Assembly (NCBI GenBank): GCA_900543395.1
Contig: UQQT01000012.1
Span: 1 to 59,790, forward strand
DNA length: 59,790 nt
Reading direction: 5' to 3'
Source of the DNA: an uncultured Oscillospiraceae bacterium
GTDB lineage: Bacteria > Bacillota > Clostridia > Oscillospirales > Acutalibacteraceae
The notes under the pieces were generated by a model. The model made no database searches. It saw only the letters and a program-made list of their open reading frames with translations, and was not told the DNA's origin. Each line of letters starts with the position of its first letter. Position 1 is the first letter of the stretch. Below, piece by piece: positions 22,445 through 33,311 of this stretch. The position numbers were made by a program, and so were the translations under genes.

Positions 22445-23701
22445 TTACTGTTTCGCGCCGTTATCGAACATCTCCAGTACCTTAACGCTCGCCGCAAAGC
22501 AATCTGCAAGACCGTCCTCGTTCATGTTGTCGTATGTGTCGCGTCGTGTGTGATAGTAGCTTTCAAGCTTGTGATTAAGTCCCGTAATGCCCGTCGCTCT
22601 GAAGCCCGCCTGAGCAAACGCCGCCGAATCCGTAGCTCCGCCGAGAGGGGGAACCATGCCCTTAAGGCAGTGAATATTAAGCTCGGAGCAAGCCTCCATG
22701 AACAAATCGGAAACGTCCTTATCGGCTGCAACGGTACCGTTCAGGTCACGGTAGTTTGTCATGAGATATTTGGGGTCGTGAATTGTATCGTATGAGAAAA
22801 TAAACGTGGGAACGTCGTCAAATTCGCCCTTGTGCGCCTCGCACCACGCCTTTGCTCCGCGAAGCCCCGCTTCCTCGGAGCCGGTAAGAACCACGCCTAC
22901 CTCCGTGTTTTCAAGCTCGATTCCGGCGTCCTTCATATATTTGAGAATCGCAATACCCATATAGCATCCCGAAAGATTGTCGTTCGCACCGTCAACGACT
23001 CTTTTGTAGTTTACCATAAAGTAAAGACCTGCAAGGAACGGAACGAAGAAAAGTCCCCAAAGTCCGGCCTTAACAACAGGGTCGGAGATATCGGCGGCAG
23101 CAAAGGCTATTCCGTTCTTCGCCATATATATAATTGAAATAATAATATAGTAAAGAGCGCCGACTCCGCACAATATGGCATGACCCTCAAAGCCGACTCC
23201 GCCGAGCGCGTAGTTTACGGGCCACTCCCATGCCGCGTCGGGATGACCGTTGAATATAATACGTCTCTTCGTCTCTCCCGTACAGCTCTTTAACGCCGTA
23301 ACATTGTGACCTGTTTTTTCCTTAAAGAGGGGGTCGAGAGTCTTTTTGTAAAGTCCGAACTGTAAAAATGCAAGCAGCAGTCCGAGCACGATAAATATTA
23401 CGGATAAAAGAGGAAAGAAAAAGAAAAGAACAACGGAAATAAGAACAAGCGTGATGGTAAAGAATATCCAGCCGTAGAACGAGCCGGGGTTCTCCTTAAA
23501 CGATTCCACGTCGGCTCTTTCGCAGCCGCAGTCCTTTTTAAGAACCTCAGCCATATATTCGCACGCCTGCTTCTCGCCCTCGCTGCCGGGGGATCTCTTG
23601 CCGAACGTCTTGATTATATGGGTTATTTCCTTAACCATATAAGACGCGGCATCCTTCTGCTTAGCTATGATTGATTTGAAATCAACTGTTTTTTCCGACA
23701 T
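22445..23701 (-). CDS. Membrane-embedded M28-family metallopeptidase
   Basis: 418 residues. The peptidase core has candidate zinc ligands in NGHPDAAWE, DGANDNLSG, GSEEAGLRG and GLNHKLESYYHTRRDT, the pattern of M28 aminopeptidases. Two hydrophobic inserts, at about residues 75-120 (a hairpin of two membrane spans) and about 185-245, break the core, so the enzyme is a polytopic membrane protein rather than a secreted one. It has no signal peptide. AGAGGTG serves the ATG. The last residues AKQ precede a stop codon within a CTGACCGCTG-type repeat. Confidence 0.85.
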   Translation of the reverse strand: MSEKTVDFKSIIAKQKDAASYMVKEITHIIKTFGKRSPGSEGEKQACEYMAEVLKKDCGCERADVESFKENPGSFYGWIFFTITLVLISVVLFFFFPLLSVIFIVLGLLLAFLQFGLYKKTLDPLFKEKTGHNVTALKSCTGETKRRIIFNGHPDAAWEWPVNYALGGVGFEGHAILCGVGALYYIIISIIYMAKNGIAFAAADISDPVVKAGLWGLFFVPFLAGLYFMVNYKRVVDGANDNLSGCYMGIAILKYMKDAGIELENTEVGVVLTGSEEAGLRGAKAWCEAHKGEFDDVPTFIFSYDTIHDPKYLMTNYRDLNGTVAADKDVSDLFMEACSELNIHCLKGMVPPLGGATDSAAFAQAGFRATGITGLNHKLESYYHTRRDTYDNMNEDGLADCFAASVKVLEMFDNGAKQ

Positions 23702-23846
23702 TGTAAAACACCTCTAAGTAAGTAATGAGAATCAGACCGGGAATCGGTCGGGAAGAACGACTCTGCTTATTAATATATCATATTATAAGAAGGATTTCAT
23801 TTTGAGTGAATTGATAAATTGTTAACAAACTATTAAAAATAATATA

Positions 23847-25586
<1,740 letters not shown>

Positions 25587-25723
25587 GATATCACCGTAAA
25601 AATAAATAATAAATATTTTATCATAATATCAGTTCGGATTCAACAAAAAGTCTTTACTTTAATCCGGGGATAAGGTATAATTTCTATTAAATTTACGATT
25701 ATATTTTTTAAGGAGTTAACAGG

Positions 25724-27508
25724 ATGTCAAGTGTTATAAGGTTAAAGCCTCACATCGCAAGATTTATAAAGCTTTATGAATTAAACGACCCTGCGGTGCC
25801 CGCCGGGCTTAAAGAAAAAAAGCCCGTTAAGCCGGATTTAACGAAAATCGAGTATCCGCTCCCCGTTAAAAAGCGCGACTTTACTTGCTTCGACGAGTGT
25901 GACGGCATATTCTGGTACGGAAGCGAATACGGTCTTGTAAGATACGACGAAAACGCCGAATTCGACTACGATAAAATAATGTATTTCAGCGCACACAGGG
26001 ATTTAAAGGACAATCACGTCAAGAGTGTGGTTGCCGACAGGGACGGCGTATGGGTTCTGACCTCGTCCGGCGCGTCGAGAATCGATATGAAAACAATTAC
26101 GTGCGAGGAGAAAGCTAATATTCTTCTCGACGAATGCGTGAATACAGTCAGCAGAATGGGCTTCGTCAGTCAGAGAAATCTGCGAGTGCCGGGAGATCTC
26201 TCGACTCCGGAGAAATTTGCGGTCTCCGACAACGACGGCGGATTTACCGCGGCGTTCTGCATGGGCGAGCTTATGCATTACGATATATTGAGACGCACAA
26301 AGGGCGAGGATGACCCCGAGACAAAGAAAATCAAGGATATTGCCGTCAAATCGCTTGAGGCGTGCCTGCTTCTTGCGTACATTCCCGGCAGAGCCGACGG
26401 CTTTATTGCAAGAACATTTCTGACACCTGACGCCCCCGTGCCCGACGACGGCATTTTTATAAGAAGAACCGGTGACAAATCCGTCGTTCTCCCTACGTCG
26501 TTTTCAAAACGCAAGGGGCTTGTCGGCAAGGAGATTGACTCTCCGGACCCGATTCCGGAAAGACTCAGACGCGTTTACCGCGACGCGGGATATTCAGACG
26601 ACAATCTTATTTACAAGGCCGACACGTCAAGCGACGAGACAACGCTTCACATGATGAATATATGCTTCGCACACAGGATAATCGGCGGTCAGGATAAGGA
26701 GCTTGACGATATCATGATGACCGCGGCGGAACGCTTTGTAGACCACGTTATAGACAACGATTTTGAATTCGTCGACTTCCACGGCGAGCCTACAAGCTGG
26801 GCAAAGTGGAGTCCGCGCTACTTCTCCGAGGGACTCGGCTGGGTCGACAGCTGTCTTAACAGCGCCGAGGTCATGATGTATATAAGCATGGCGCAGTATC
26901 TTTTAGGCGAAAACAAAAAGAGGACCGACGCGTACAATCATCTCATCGGGCTCGGCTATCCCGATCTTACCGCAAAGCATTACGACCGTTCGCTCCTTGC
27001 GGGTAACGCAATGAAATGCGACGTTATTGAGGATATAATGTTCGGCGACCATATGCTCGTCACGATGTCGTATCTCGGACTTTTCATGACGGAGAAGAAC
27101 GAGGAATTAAGAAGGAAATTCAAGGCGGGCTATCTGTCGTGGATAAACACCTCGATAGGCAGGGAGCATCATCCCGTTTACGATATCCCGTTCATGATAT
27201 CCTGCCCGGAGGAGAACGTCGACACGGACAAGCTCGCCATGTGGTTCTACCGTTTCAATACGAGCACTCTCGCCTCGGGCGTCTCGCTGACCTCGCGTTA
27301 CGATATAGCAAAAAAGCTGTACCGCGCAGGCTATGCGGAGACTTCAATACTTCTGCCCCCGGACGAGAAATTTATTTCAAAATACGACAGAAATCCGCTT
27401 GAATATAAAAACGAGGATTCATCCGGAAACAAAACGGTCGAATCGTGCGCACAGTATACGCTTGCATACTGGATGGGCAGATATTTCGGTATTATAACGG
27501 AAGAGTAA
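25724..27508 (+). CDS. Propeller-blade plus alpha/alpha-toroid protein of the mannosidase cluster
   Basis: 594 residues with no signal peptide. The N-terminal part has two sensor-propeller-like blades (CDGIFWYGSEYGLVRYDEN and RDGVWVLTSSGASRID, about residues 55-125), a motif better known from two-component sensor propellers. The remainder is helical, with repeated hairpins typical of six-hairpin glycosidase toroids (GELMHYDILRRTKGEDDPET; DFHGEPTSWAKWSPRYFSEG). Acidic and tryptophan-rich segments suggest carbohydrate binding. It lies 12 bp upstream of a GH38 gene, so it probably acts on the same glycan. I do not recognise the family, and the catalytic residues are unassigned. Confidence 0.7.
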   Translation: MSSVIRLKPHIARFIKLYELNDPAVPAGLKEKKPVKPDLTKIEYPLPVKKRDFTCFDECDGIFWYGSEYGLVRYDENAEFDYDKIMYFSAHRDLKDNHVKSVVADRDGVWVLTSSGASRIDMKTITCEEKANILLDECVNTVSRMGFVSQRNLRVPGDLSTPEKFAVSDNDGGFTAAFCMGELMHYDILRRTKGEDDPETKKIKDIAVKSLEACLLLAYIPGRADGFIARTFLTPDAPVPDDGIFIRRTGDKSVVLPTSFSKRKGLVGKEIDSPDPIPERLRRVYRDAGYSDDNLIYKADTSSDETTLHMMNICFAHRIIGGQDKELDDIMMTAAERFVDHVIDNDFEFVDFHGEPTSWAKWSPRYFSEGLGWVDSCLNSAEVMMYISMAQYLLGENKKRTDAYNHLIGLGYPDLTAKHYDRSLLAGNAMKCDVIEDIMFGDHMLVTMSYLGLFMTEKNEELRRKFKAGYLSWINTSIGREHHPVYDIPFMISCPEENVDTDKLAMWFYRFNTSTLASGVSLTSRYDIAKKLYRAGYAETSILLPPDEKFISKYDRNPLEYKNEDSSGNKTVESCAQYTLAYWMGRYFGIITEE

Positions 27509-27520
27509 GGAGAGAACAGA

Positions 27521-30031
27521 ATGTCAGATAATTCAATTTACATAATAGGAAACGCGCACCTTGACCCCGTATGGCTGTGGAGATGGTTCGACGGATATAA
27601 TGAGGTTATGCAGACGTTCCGCTCCGCGCTCGACAGGCTTTCGGAGTATGACTACACCGTATTCAACTGCTCGTCCGCTTCGTATTACAAGTGGGTTGAA
27701 AATACCGACCCCGAGATGTTCAGAGAGATATGCGAACGCGTTAAGGAGGGCAGATGGATCGTCGTAAACGGCTGGAGCGTTCAACCCGACTGCAACATCC
27801 CCTCTGCGGAGAGCTTTGCAAGACAGGCTCTTTACAGCCAGCTTTATTACTACGATAAATTCGGCAGGATATGCCATACCGGCTACAATGTCGATTCGTT
27901 CGGTCACAACGGAATGCTTCCTCAGCTTCTTATAAAAGGCGGAATGAGAAGCTACGTATTCATGCGCCCCGGCATGCACGAAAACGCGAATATACCCGAG
28001 GGCGCATTCTGGTGGGAATCCCCCGACGGAAGTAAGGTCATGACGTACAGAATCCATGAGAGCTACGGCACGAGCGGTACGCATGATATCGACAAGCGTT
28101 ATAAGCAGGCGTGCGAAAGAGCCGACGCGGCAGGCTGTCCGCAGATGGTGTTCTGCGGAATCGGCAACCACGGCGGCGGTCCGACAAAGGGCGATATCGA
28201 GCATATTTACAATATAAAGCAAACCGCGGACAGAGACGTAAGGTTTTCCTCGCCCGACGAATATTTTTCCGCCGTATGCGAAAACTATACCGACATGCCG
28301 ACATGGAAAAGCGAGATGCAGCACCATGCGAGCGGCTGCTATTCCGCGACGAGCCTCGTAAAACAGCTTAACAGACAGTGTGAAACAGGGCTTTATTCGG
28401 CTGAAGCATGGGATGCGGTATCGGCTAAAATCAAGGACAGAGACACGTCCAAGGAACAGATTGCCGAGGCTTGGGATACCGTATGCTTCAATCAGTTCCA
28501 CGACATTCTCTGCGGCTGCTCGATAATGGAGGCATACGAGGATTTAAAGCACTCTGCAGGTCACGCGCTGACCGTTGCAGACAGAATCAGAATGCGCGCG
28601 TTCGTAAGCATTGCAAGAGAAATCGACACATGGATAGACGGCATTTCCGACACGGTAACAAGCGAGGTAAGACATCTCGGACTGCCGAGAGAATTCCCCC
28701 GTCCGGTCGTTGTATTCAACTCCCTTTCATACGATATAGAGACTCCCGTCAGAACGATGTACCCCGCATGCAGGGTCACAGACTGCGACGGTAACGATAC
28801 CGATTTTTCAATCGTACGTTCCTCTCGTTCGAACGACTCGCACTGCGACACGGTATTTCTTGCAAAGCTCCCCGCATTGGGCTACGCGACATACTGGGTA
28901 TGGCAGGACGCGGCGCAGGACAGCGAGTACAGAGAAAGAATCGGCAGATACTGCGAGAGCCGGGGCGATGAAATCGAAATCGAGAACGAGTACATGAAGG
29001 TCATATTCTCAAATAAGACGGGATATATCGTCTCGCTTATTGACAAGCAGACCGGCAGAGACTTTGCAAAAGAGCACGACCTCGCCGTTCCCGTAATTAT
29101 CGACGACTCCGAGACAGACACATGGGCGCATAACGTATTCAAATTCGACTCCGAGATGGGCGAAATGAAGCTCGTTTCAATTGAGCTTGTCGAAAACGGC
29201 GGAGTCAGAAGCGTTGTAAGAGTTAAGCATAAATTCAACGAGTCCGTTCTAACGCAGGATTTCATTCTTTCAAAGAAGCAGAAAACCCTCCGCGTCAAGT
29301 GCAAGGCTCGCTGGAGCGAGGAATTTACGATGCTTAAAATGCAGTTCGACATCGGCGGTAGGAATGAAATTTCCTCCGCTCAGATACCTGCGGGCTATAT
29401 CGTAAGAGAGCCTGACGGCGACGAGGAGGTCTGCCATCAGTGGGTCGACATTTCCTCCGAGGACGAGAACGGAAGTCTCGGCGGATTAAGCGTTGTCAAC
29501 GACTCAAAATACAGCTATTCCTGCAAGGGCACGCAGTTAAGACAGACTCTTTTGAGAAACGTTATATTCGCAGACCATTACTCCTCACGTCCCAAGACGG
29601 ATTTCAACTTCACCGACGAGGGCATACAGAGATTCGAGTACGGAATTTACCTCCACTCGGGCGAAGCGAGGCTTTCCGACGTCGCAAAGGAATCCGCGCT
29701 GTTTAATAACCGCCCGTTCCTCGTTCCCGAGGGATGCCATAAGGGCAGGGGCAGAAAGCAGAAGGATTCGTTCATAAAGATATCGGCGGACAACGTTATC
29801 ATGACCGCATTTAAAGAGTGCGAGGACGGCTCGGGCGCGTACATAATCAGAGTTTACGAAACCAAGGGTATCAAGGAGACGCGTTCGTATCTTACGTGCG
29901 AATTGCTCGACTGCTCGTTCTGGTTTGATATCGGAGCCAATGAGATAATCACATTCAGAGCAGAGCCCGACGGAAAAGTAAGCGAAACCGATTTCCTGGA
30001 GGGTATCGTCGATGAAAAAGCGTCCGTCTGA
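27521..30031 (+). CDS. Glycoside hydrolase family 38 alpha-mannosidase
   Basis: 836 residues, no signal peptide, hence cytosolic. The N-terminal catalytic domain begins IIGNAHLDPVWLWRW with zinc ligands His13 and Asp15. The candidate nucleophile is Asp125 in GYNVDSFGHNGMLPQ, also a zinc ligand. Further conserved parts are WWESPDGSKV and NQFHDILCGCS with the HD pair. A beta-sandwich C-terminal half follows. Such enzymes trim alpha-mannosides imported as oligosaccharides. It follows the propeller/toroid gene by 12 bp and overlaps the next gene by 20 bp, so the three form one operon. Confidence 0.92.
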   Translation: MSDNSIYIIGNAHLDPVWLWRWFDGYNEVMQTFRSALDRLSEYDYTVFNCSSASYYKWVENTDPEMFREICERVKEGRWIVVNGWSVQPDCNIPSAESFARQALYSQLYYYDKFGRICHTGYNVDSFGHNGMLPQLLIKGGMRSYVFMRPGMHENANIPEGAFWWESPDGSKVMTYRIHESYGTSGTHDIDKRYKQACERADAAGCPQMVFCGIGNHGGGPTKGDIEHIYNIKQTADRDVRFSSPDEYFSAVCENYTDMPTWKSEMQHHASGCYSATSLVKQLNRQCETGLYSAEAWDAVSAKIKDRDTSKEQIAEAWDTVCFNQFHDILCGCSIMEAYEDLKHSAGHALTVADRIRMRAFVSIAREIDTWIDGISDTVTSEVRHLGLPREFPRPVVVFNSLSYDIETPVRTMYPACRVTDCDGNDTDFSIVRSSRSNDSHCDTVFLAKLPALGYATYWVWQDAAQDSEYRERIGRYCESRGDEIEIENEYMKVIFSNKTGYIVSLIDKQTGRDFAKEHDLAVPVIIDDSETDTWAHNVFKFDSEMGEMKLVSIELVENGGVRSVVRVKHKFNESVLTQDFILSKKQKTLRVKCKARWSEEFTMLKMQFDIGGRNEISSAQIPAGYIVREPDGDEEVCHQWVDISSEDENGSLGGLSVVNDSKYSYSCKGTQLRQTLLRNVIFADHYSSRPKTDFNFTDEGIQRFEYGIYLHSGEARLSDVAKESALFNNRPFLVPEGCHKGRGRKQKDSFIKISADNVIMTAFKECEDGSGAYIIRVYETKGIKETRSYLTCELLDCSFWFDIGANEIITFRAEPDGKVSETDFLEGIVDEKASV

Positions 30032-30797
30032 CGCAAACAAAATAAGACTGTCCGTATTCGGCAGCTGCGTCACGCGTGATATTCTGACGTTTGACGCCGA
30101 AAACCGAACGGAGCTTGAAAATTATATAGCCCGCCAGTCGGTCATATCCGCGGTATGTCCGAAAATCGGCGTAAACGAGAGCGAAATTAACCTCTCGTCC
30201 CCTTTTCAGAGGCGTATGGTTCTGTGCGATATGAACAAAACCGCGTTTGAAATACTCGGCGGGCGCAAAAGCGATTTTATTATCCTCGACCTTATCGACG
30301 AGCGTTTCCCGCTTAAAACGGTCGGGGATTCTTTTTTGACCGTATCGAATGAATTCAGACTCTCGCTCGGCGAAAAATACAAGCACTGTCCCGATTTGTA
30401 TAAGAAGGTCACCGCGTCGGGATTATATGCAGGGCGGAACAAAGCGGATAAATACGTAAAAAAATTCTGCGAAAGGCTTACGGATATTTATCCCGGAAAC
30501 AGAATTATACTTCACCGCGCGCTCACGGCGGACAGATATATAAATAAAAACGGAGAAACAACACCGTTTGCTTCGGATATTATTAAAAACAATTCGGAGA
30601 TAAACGCCGTTTTAAATAAAATGTACGATATGATAGTTAAGACTGTTCCGTCTGCACATGAGATAGTCTGCGATACGGAAATACTCTCGGACGAAAATCA
30701 CCGCTGGGGGCTTGCGCCTGTGCATTACACGGACGGGTATTATATTAATATGCTTAATAAAATATATGAGATTTCCGATAATGAATTGAATAAATAA
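30012..30797 (+). CDS. DUF6270-like protein of the mannosidase operon
   Basis: 261 residues. ATG 30,012 lies inside the end of the GH38 gene, with GGAGGGT upstream. It opens with LSVFGSCVTRDILTFD, the hallmark FGSCxTRD of DUF6270 proteins, which look like distant SGNH-type hydrolases (block I GSC, and NHRWGLAPVHYTDGYY as a possible Asp/His block V). Members often accompany glycan genes. An esterase or acyl-transfer role on the mannoside is possible but not shown. A strong terminator follows. Confidence 0.7.
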   Translation: MKKRPSDANKIRLSVFGSCVTRDILTFDAENRTELENYIARQSVISAVCPKIGVNESEINLSSPFQRRMVLCDMNKTAFEILGGRKSDFIILDLIDERFPLKTVGDSFLTVSNEFRLSLGEKYKHCPDLYKKVTASGLYAGRNKADKYVKKFCERLTDIYPGNRIILHRALTADRYINKNGETTPFASDIIKNNSEINAVLNKMYDMIVKTVPSAHEIVCDTEILSDENHRWGLAPVHYTDGYYINMLNKIYEISDNELNK

Positions 30798-30806
30798 AAA
30801 GCAGAA

Positions 30807-30846
30807 AAGCGGGGCGGGTAAAAATACCTGCCTCGCTTCTCTGTTT
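30807..30846 (+). terminator. Terminator of the mannosidase operon
   Basis: AAGCGGGGCGGGT pairs with ACCTGCCTCGCTT, followed by CTCTGTTTTT. Confidence 0.82.
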
Positions 30847-30902
30847 TTGGGGGTTATTTACGGGTTCCGTCTATATCGGCATCACCGTTCGGATTTAAGG
30901 AG

Positions 30903-31334
30903 TTATCCCTCTATCTGAACATAATGATTTTCTTCGACCTTGGGCTGAGCCTCTTTCTTGGGAACGCTTATCTCAAGAACGCCGTTTTCGAATTTTGCCT
31001 TAATGTCGGACTCGGTTACGTCCTCGCCTACATAAAAGCTTCTGCTGTACGAGCCGTAGAAACGCTCACGGCGGATGAATTTACCCTTCTTGTCCTTCTC
31101 GTCGTTGTTCTCGTTCTTCGTAACGGAAACGGTCATGTAACCGTCCTTAACCTCGGCTTTAAGATCGTCCTTGCTTACGCCGGGCAGATCAATCGAAAGC
31201 TCGTAGCCGTCGTCTGTTTCCTTAACGTCGGTTTTCATAAGACCGTTGGAGTTGAACGACGTCTTGTTCTGACGGTAGAACGGCTCGAAAACATCATCAA
31301 ATAAATCTCTTGCATAAATACTGGGCATTAACAT
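30903..31334 (-). CDS. Hsp20/alpha-crystallin small heat-shock protein
   Basis: About 143 residues from ATG 31,334 (MLMPSIYARDLFDDVFEPF), the usual N-terminus of clostridial Hsp20. The frame is open back to an ATG at 31,427, but that codon sits at the predicted transcription start, so it cannot be a normal start. The alpha-crystallin domain runs from about residue 40, with YELSIDLPGVSKDDLKAEV, and ends in FENGVLEISVPKKE (the GVLEI strand). It forms oligomers that hold unfolding proteins. A CIRCE operator overlaps the promoter. Confidence 0.88.
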   Translation of the reverse strand: MLMPSIYARDLFDDVFEPFYRQNKTSFNSNGLMKTDVKETDDGYELSIDLPGVSKDDLKAEVKDGYMTVSVTKNENNDEKDKKGKFIRRERFYGSYSRSFYVGEDVTESDIKAKFENGVLEISVPKKEAQPKVEENHYVQIEG

Positions 31335-31431
31335 ATATATCATTCTTTCATTTAAAATTTGTTTTGAACTCATTGAGCCGGTATCCTTCGGACTCCCGTC
31401 CTCTCGGTACCCTCTCTCTTTGTTCATCTAT

Positions 31432-31460
31432 ATAATAGCACAAAAAATTAGCACTGTCAA
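31432..31460 (-). promoter_or_regulatory. Promoter of hsp20
   Basis: On the minus strand TTGACA (31,460-31,455), 17 bases, TATTAT (31,437-31,432). It gives a start near 31,425 and a leader of about 90 nt that contains a GGAC/GTCC hairpin. Confidence 0.85.
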
Positions 31461-31474
31461 TAGGAGAGTGCTAA
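31448..31474. promoter_or_regulatory. CIRCE operator (HrcA site) at hsp20
   Basis: TTAGCACTG - 9 bases - GAGTGCTAA: the 9-9-9 CIRCE inverted repeat with one mismatch. It overlaps the -35 box, so HrcA binding should block transcription until heat stress. No hrcA gene is in the window. Confidence 0.88.
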
Positions 31475-31565
31475 TTTATTATTTCGAGTTTATTATTAAT
31501 GATAAAATCTATTTATTAATGCATATTTCAAACAAAAACCATATTTCTGAATCGTAAACAAAACA

Positions 31566-31714
31566 TGCAGGGGAAGACATTGCTTCCCGGAGCAAAGGCA
31601 TGAAAATAAAATATCATTTTGCCGACGGAAAAATGCAGATTTCATATTGCCGACGCATTGTTATTATTTATAAAAACATAAGTTTCATGCGGGAAGATGA
31701 TATCTTCCCCTGCA
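31566..31714. repeat. Hairpin-bounded 150-bp intergenic element, copy 2
   Basis: It is closed by a perfect 12-bp terminal inverted repeat TGCAGGGGAAGA / TCTTCCCCTGCA. Both ends also form local hairpins (GGGAAG/CTTCCC and GGGAAGAT/ATCTTCCC). The interior matches copy 1 at 22,227-22,366, with the identical core at 31,635-31,657. It has no coding capacity. Confidence 0.8.
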
Positions 31715-31743
31715 AAAGAATGTTTACGCGTTGGAACAACAAA

Positions 31744-33159
31744 TTATTGTTTTTCCCTGACTTTCGCGAGTTCTTCTCTCATTTCGCCGAGTTTCTTTTT
31801 CGAAAGGTCGTAGCCGAAGAAGAGTATCACCGCCATAATTCCGAGCATGACCGCGGGTACGAGCGTTGAAATATCATAAAGCTTCGACATAACCTCGTCG
31901 GGCAGAGCCTCGCCCATTTTCGACAGTTCGCTGTCATAATTTATAAGTGCGAGAAGCGCGTTGAGTCCGACTCCCGCAAGAGTCTGACCGATTTTCCTTG
32001 CAAACGATATGAGCGCGTAGCCCGTTCCCTCTTCGCGTCTCGACGTTCTCGATTCGTGACGGTCGATAACGTCCATAACGAGAGCCCATATTTCGAGCAC
32101 GAGGAACGTCTGACCGAGTCCCGAGAGGAACGTAAACGCAAGAAACACGTAAGGATTGTCCGTCTTTATAAAATAAAGAATCAGCGTAACCGCACACGCG
32201 AACGCCATGCCGACGGCGCACAGCTCCTTTTTTCCGAAGCGGTCTATCAGCTTATTCATTATCGGAATAAATATCGCCATGGGCAGGTACGTACAAATCG
32301 TAACCATGGAGTAGAGTCCCGGCTTATGATAATAGTCCGTGAAGAGGTACGTATACGTTGCCTGATAGTAGAACTGGAACGCGATTATAAGCATTGAAAC
32401 GAGTGCAAGCGTGACGAACGACCTGTTTTTCATCAAATCCTTTATCGTTTTAAACGCCGAATAATCGCCCTTTTCCTTCGCAATAGGCGCGACGCGCTCT
32501 TTCGTTAATTTAAAATGGAAAAAGAAAACAACGACCGATATTACCGCGAGAACCGCGACAAACATCGTTAATTTATTACCGTCGAGAACCTTTATGCTCG
32601 TGCCGTTCGGGTACGTTCCGGTGGTCGTGTATACAAACATAGGCAGCAGCACCGTTCCGGGAAGTCCGCCGATACCCGCACCGACAGAACGCCACATTGA
32701 CAGCGACGAACGCTCCTTTTCGTCGTCGGTAATTACGGAGGCAAGCGAGCCGTACGGGATGTTGACCGCCGTGTACATCATTCCGTATAAAATATACGTG
32801 ATATATGCGAATAAAAGGTATTTTGCAGGGCTTAAATTCGGTATGACAATGAACATCAGCACCGCCGAAACCGCAAGCGGTATCGAGAACCAAAATATAT
32901 ACGGTCTGAATTTACCGTGTTTTGTCGGTTTTCTCGAATCTATGAACGCGCCCCACATCGGGTCGTTTATCGCGTCCCACAGACGTGCTACGAGAATCAG
33001 CACCGCGATTTTTGCCGGGTCGATATTCAGAACGTCAGTGTAAAATTTATTCTGAAACGCGCCGATGAGCGAAAACGTCAGCAGTCCGCCCATGTCGCCG
33101 AGCGCATAGCCGATCTTGTCTTTCATCTTAATGCCGTGTGTCAAACCTTTTGATTCCAT
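31744..33159 (-). CDS. GPH-family sugar:cation symporter (MelB type)
   Basis: 471 residues with twelve membrane segments. The N-terminal signature GIKMKDKIGYALGDMGGLLTF and the later LWDAINDPMWGAFIDSRKPT match the glycoside-pentoside-hexuronide family. The loop RRSL-like region reads ERSSLSMWRSVGAGIGGLPG. It imports a glycoside with sodium or protons. It is alone here, but a second GPH gene at 44,504 shares about the same length and motifs. The stop codon lies within an AACAATAATTTGTTGTT palindrome (REKQ-stop). Confidence 0.9.
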   Translation of the reverse strand: MESKGLTHGIKMKDKIGYALGDMGGLLTFSLIGAFQNKFYTDVLNIDPAKIAVLILVARLWDAINDPMWGAFIDSRKPTKHGKFRPYIFWFSIPLAVSAVLMFIVIPNLSPAKYLLFAYITYILYGMMYTAVNIPYGSLASVITDDEKERSSLSMWRSVGAGIGGLPGTVLLPMFVYTTTGTYPNGTSIKVLDGNKLTMFVAVLAVISVVVFFFHFKLTKERVAPIAKEKGDYSAFKTIKDLMKNRSFVTLALVSMLIIAFQFYYQATYTYLFTDYYHKPGLYSMVTICTYLPMAIFIPIMNKLIDRFGKKELCAVGMAFACAVTLILYFIKTDNPYVFLAFTFLSGLGQTFLVLEIWALVMDVIDRHESRTSRREEGTGYALISFARKIGQTLAGVGLNALLALINYDSELSKMGEALPDEVMSKLYDISTLVPAVMLGIMAVILFFGYDLSKKKLGEMREELAKVREKQ

Positions 33160-33230
33160 AATGGTCCCCTTTCGACGGGTTTAATAAATATTATAAGTAT
33201 ATTATCCGATATTTTATGATGTTTGTCAAT

Positions 33231-33262
33231 AAACAATAATTAACGAGTGTAAATTATTGTTT
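33231..33262. repeat. AT-rich palindrome upstream of the GPH transporter gene
   Basis: AAACAATAATT and AATTATTGTTT are perfect arms around a 10-base loop. The arms are almost identical to those of the palindrome at 5,681-5,712, although no stop codon is included here. Confidence 0.75.
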
Positions 33263-33270
33263 AAAGTATA

Positions 33271-33294
33271 CGAGCCGGGCAAAAGCCCGGCTCG
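33271..33294 (-). terminator. Terminator-like hairpin after the giant secreted protein gene
   Basis: CGAGCCGGGC and GCCCGGCTCG form a perfect 10-bp stem with a 4-base loop, 18 bp after the stop on the minus strand. The T-run that follows is short (TATACTTT). Confidence 0.7.
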
Positions 33295-33311
33295 TCGTCT
33301 GTCAAGAAGCC

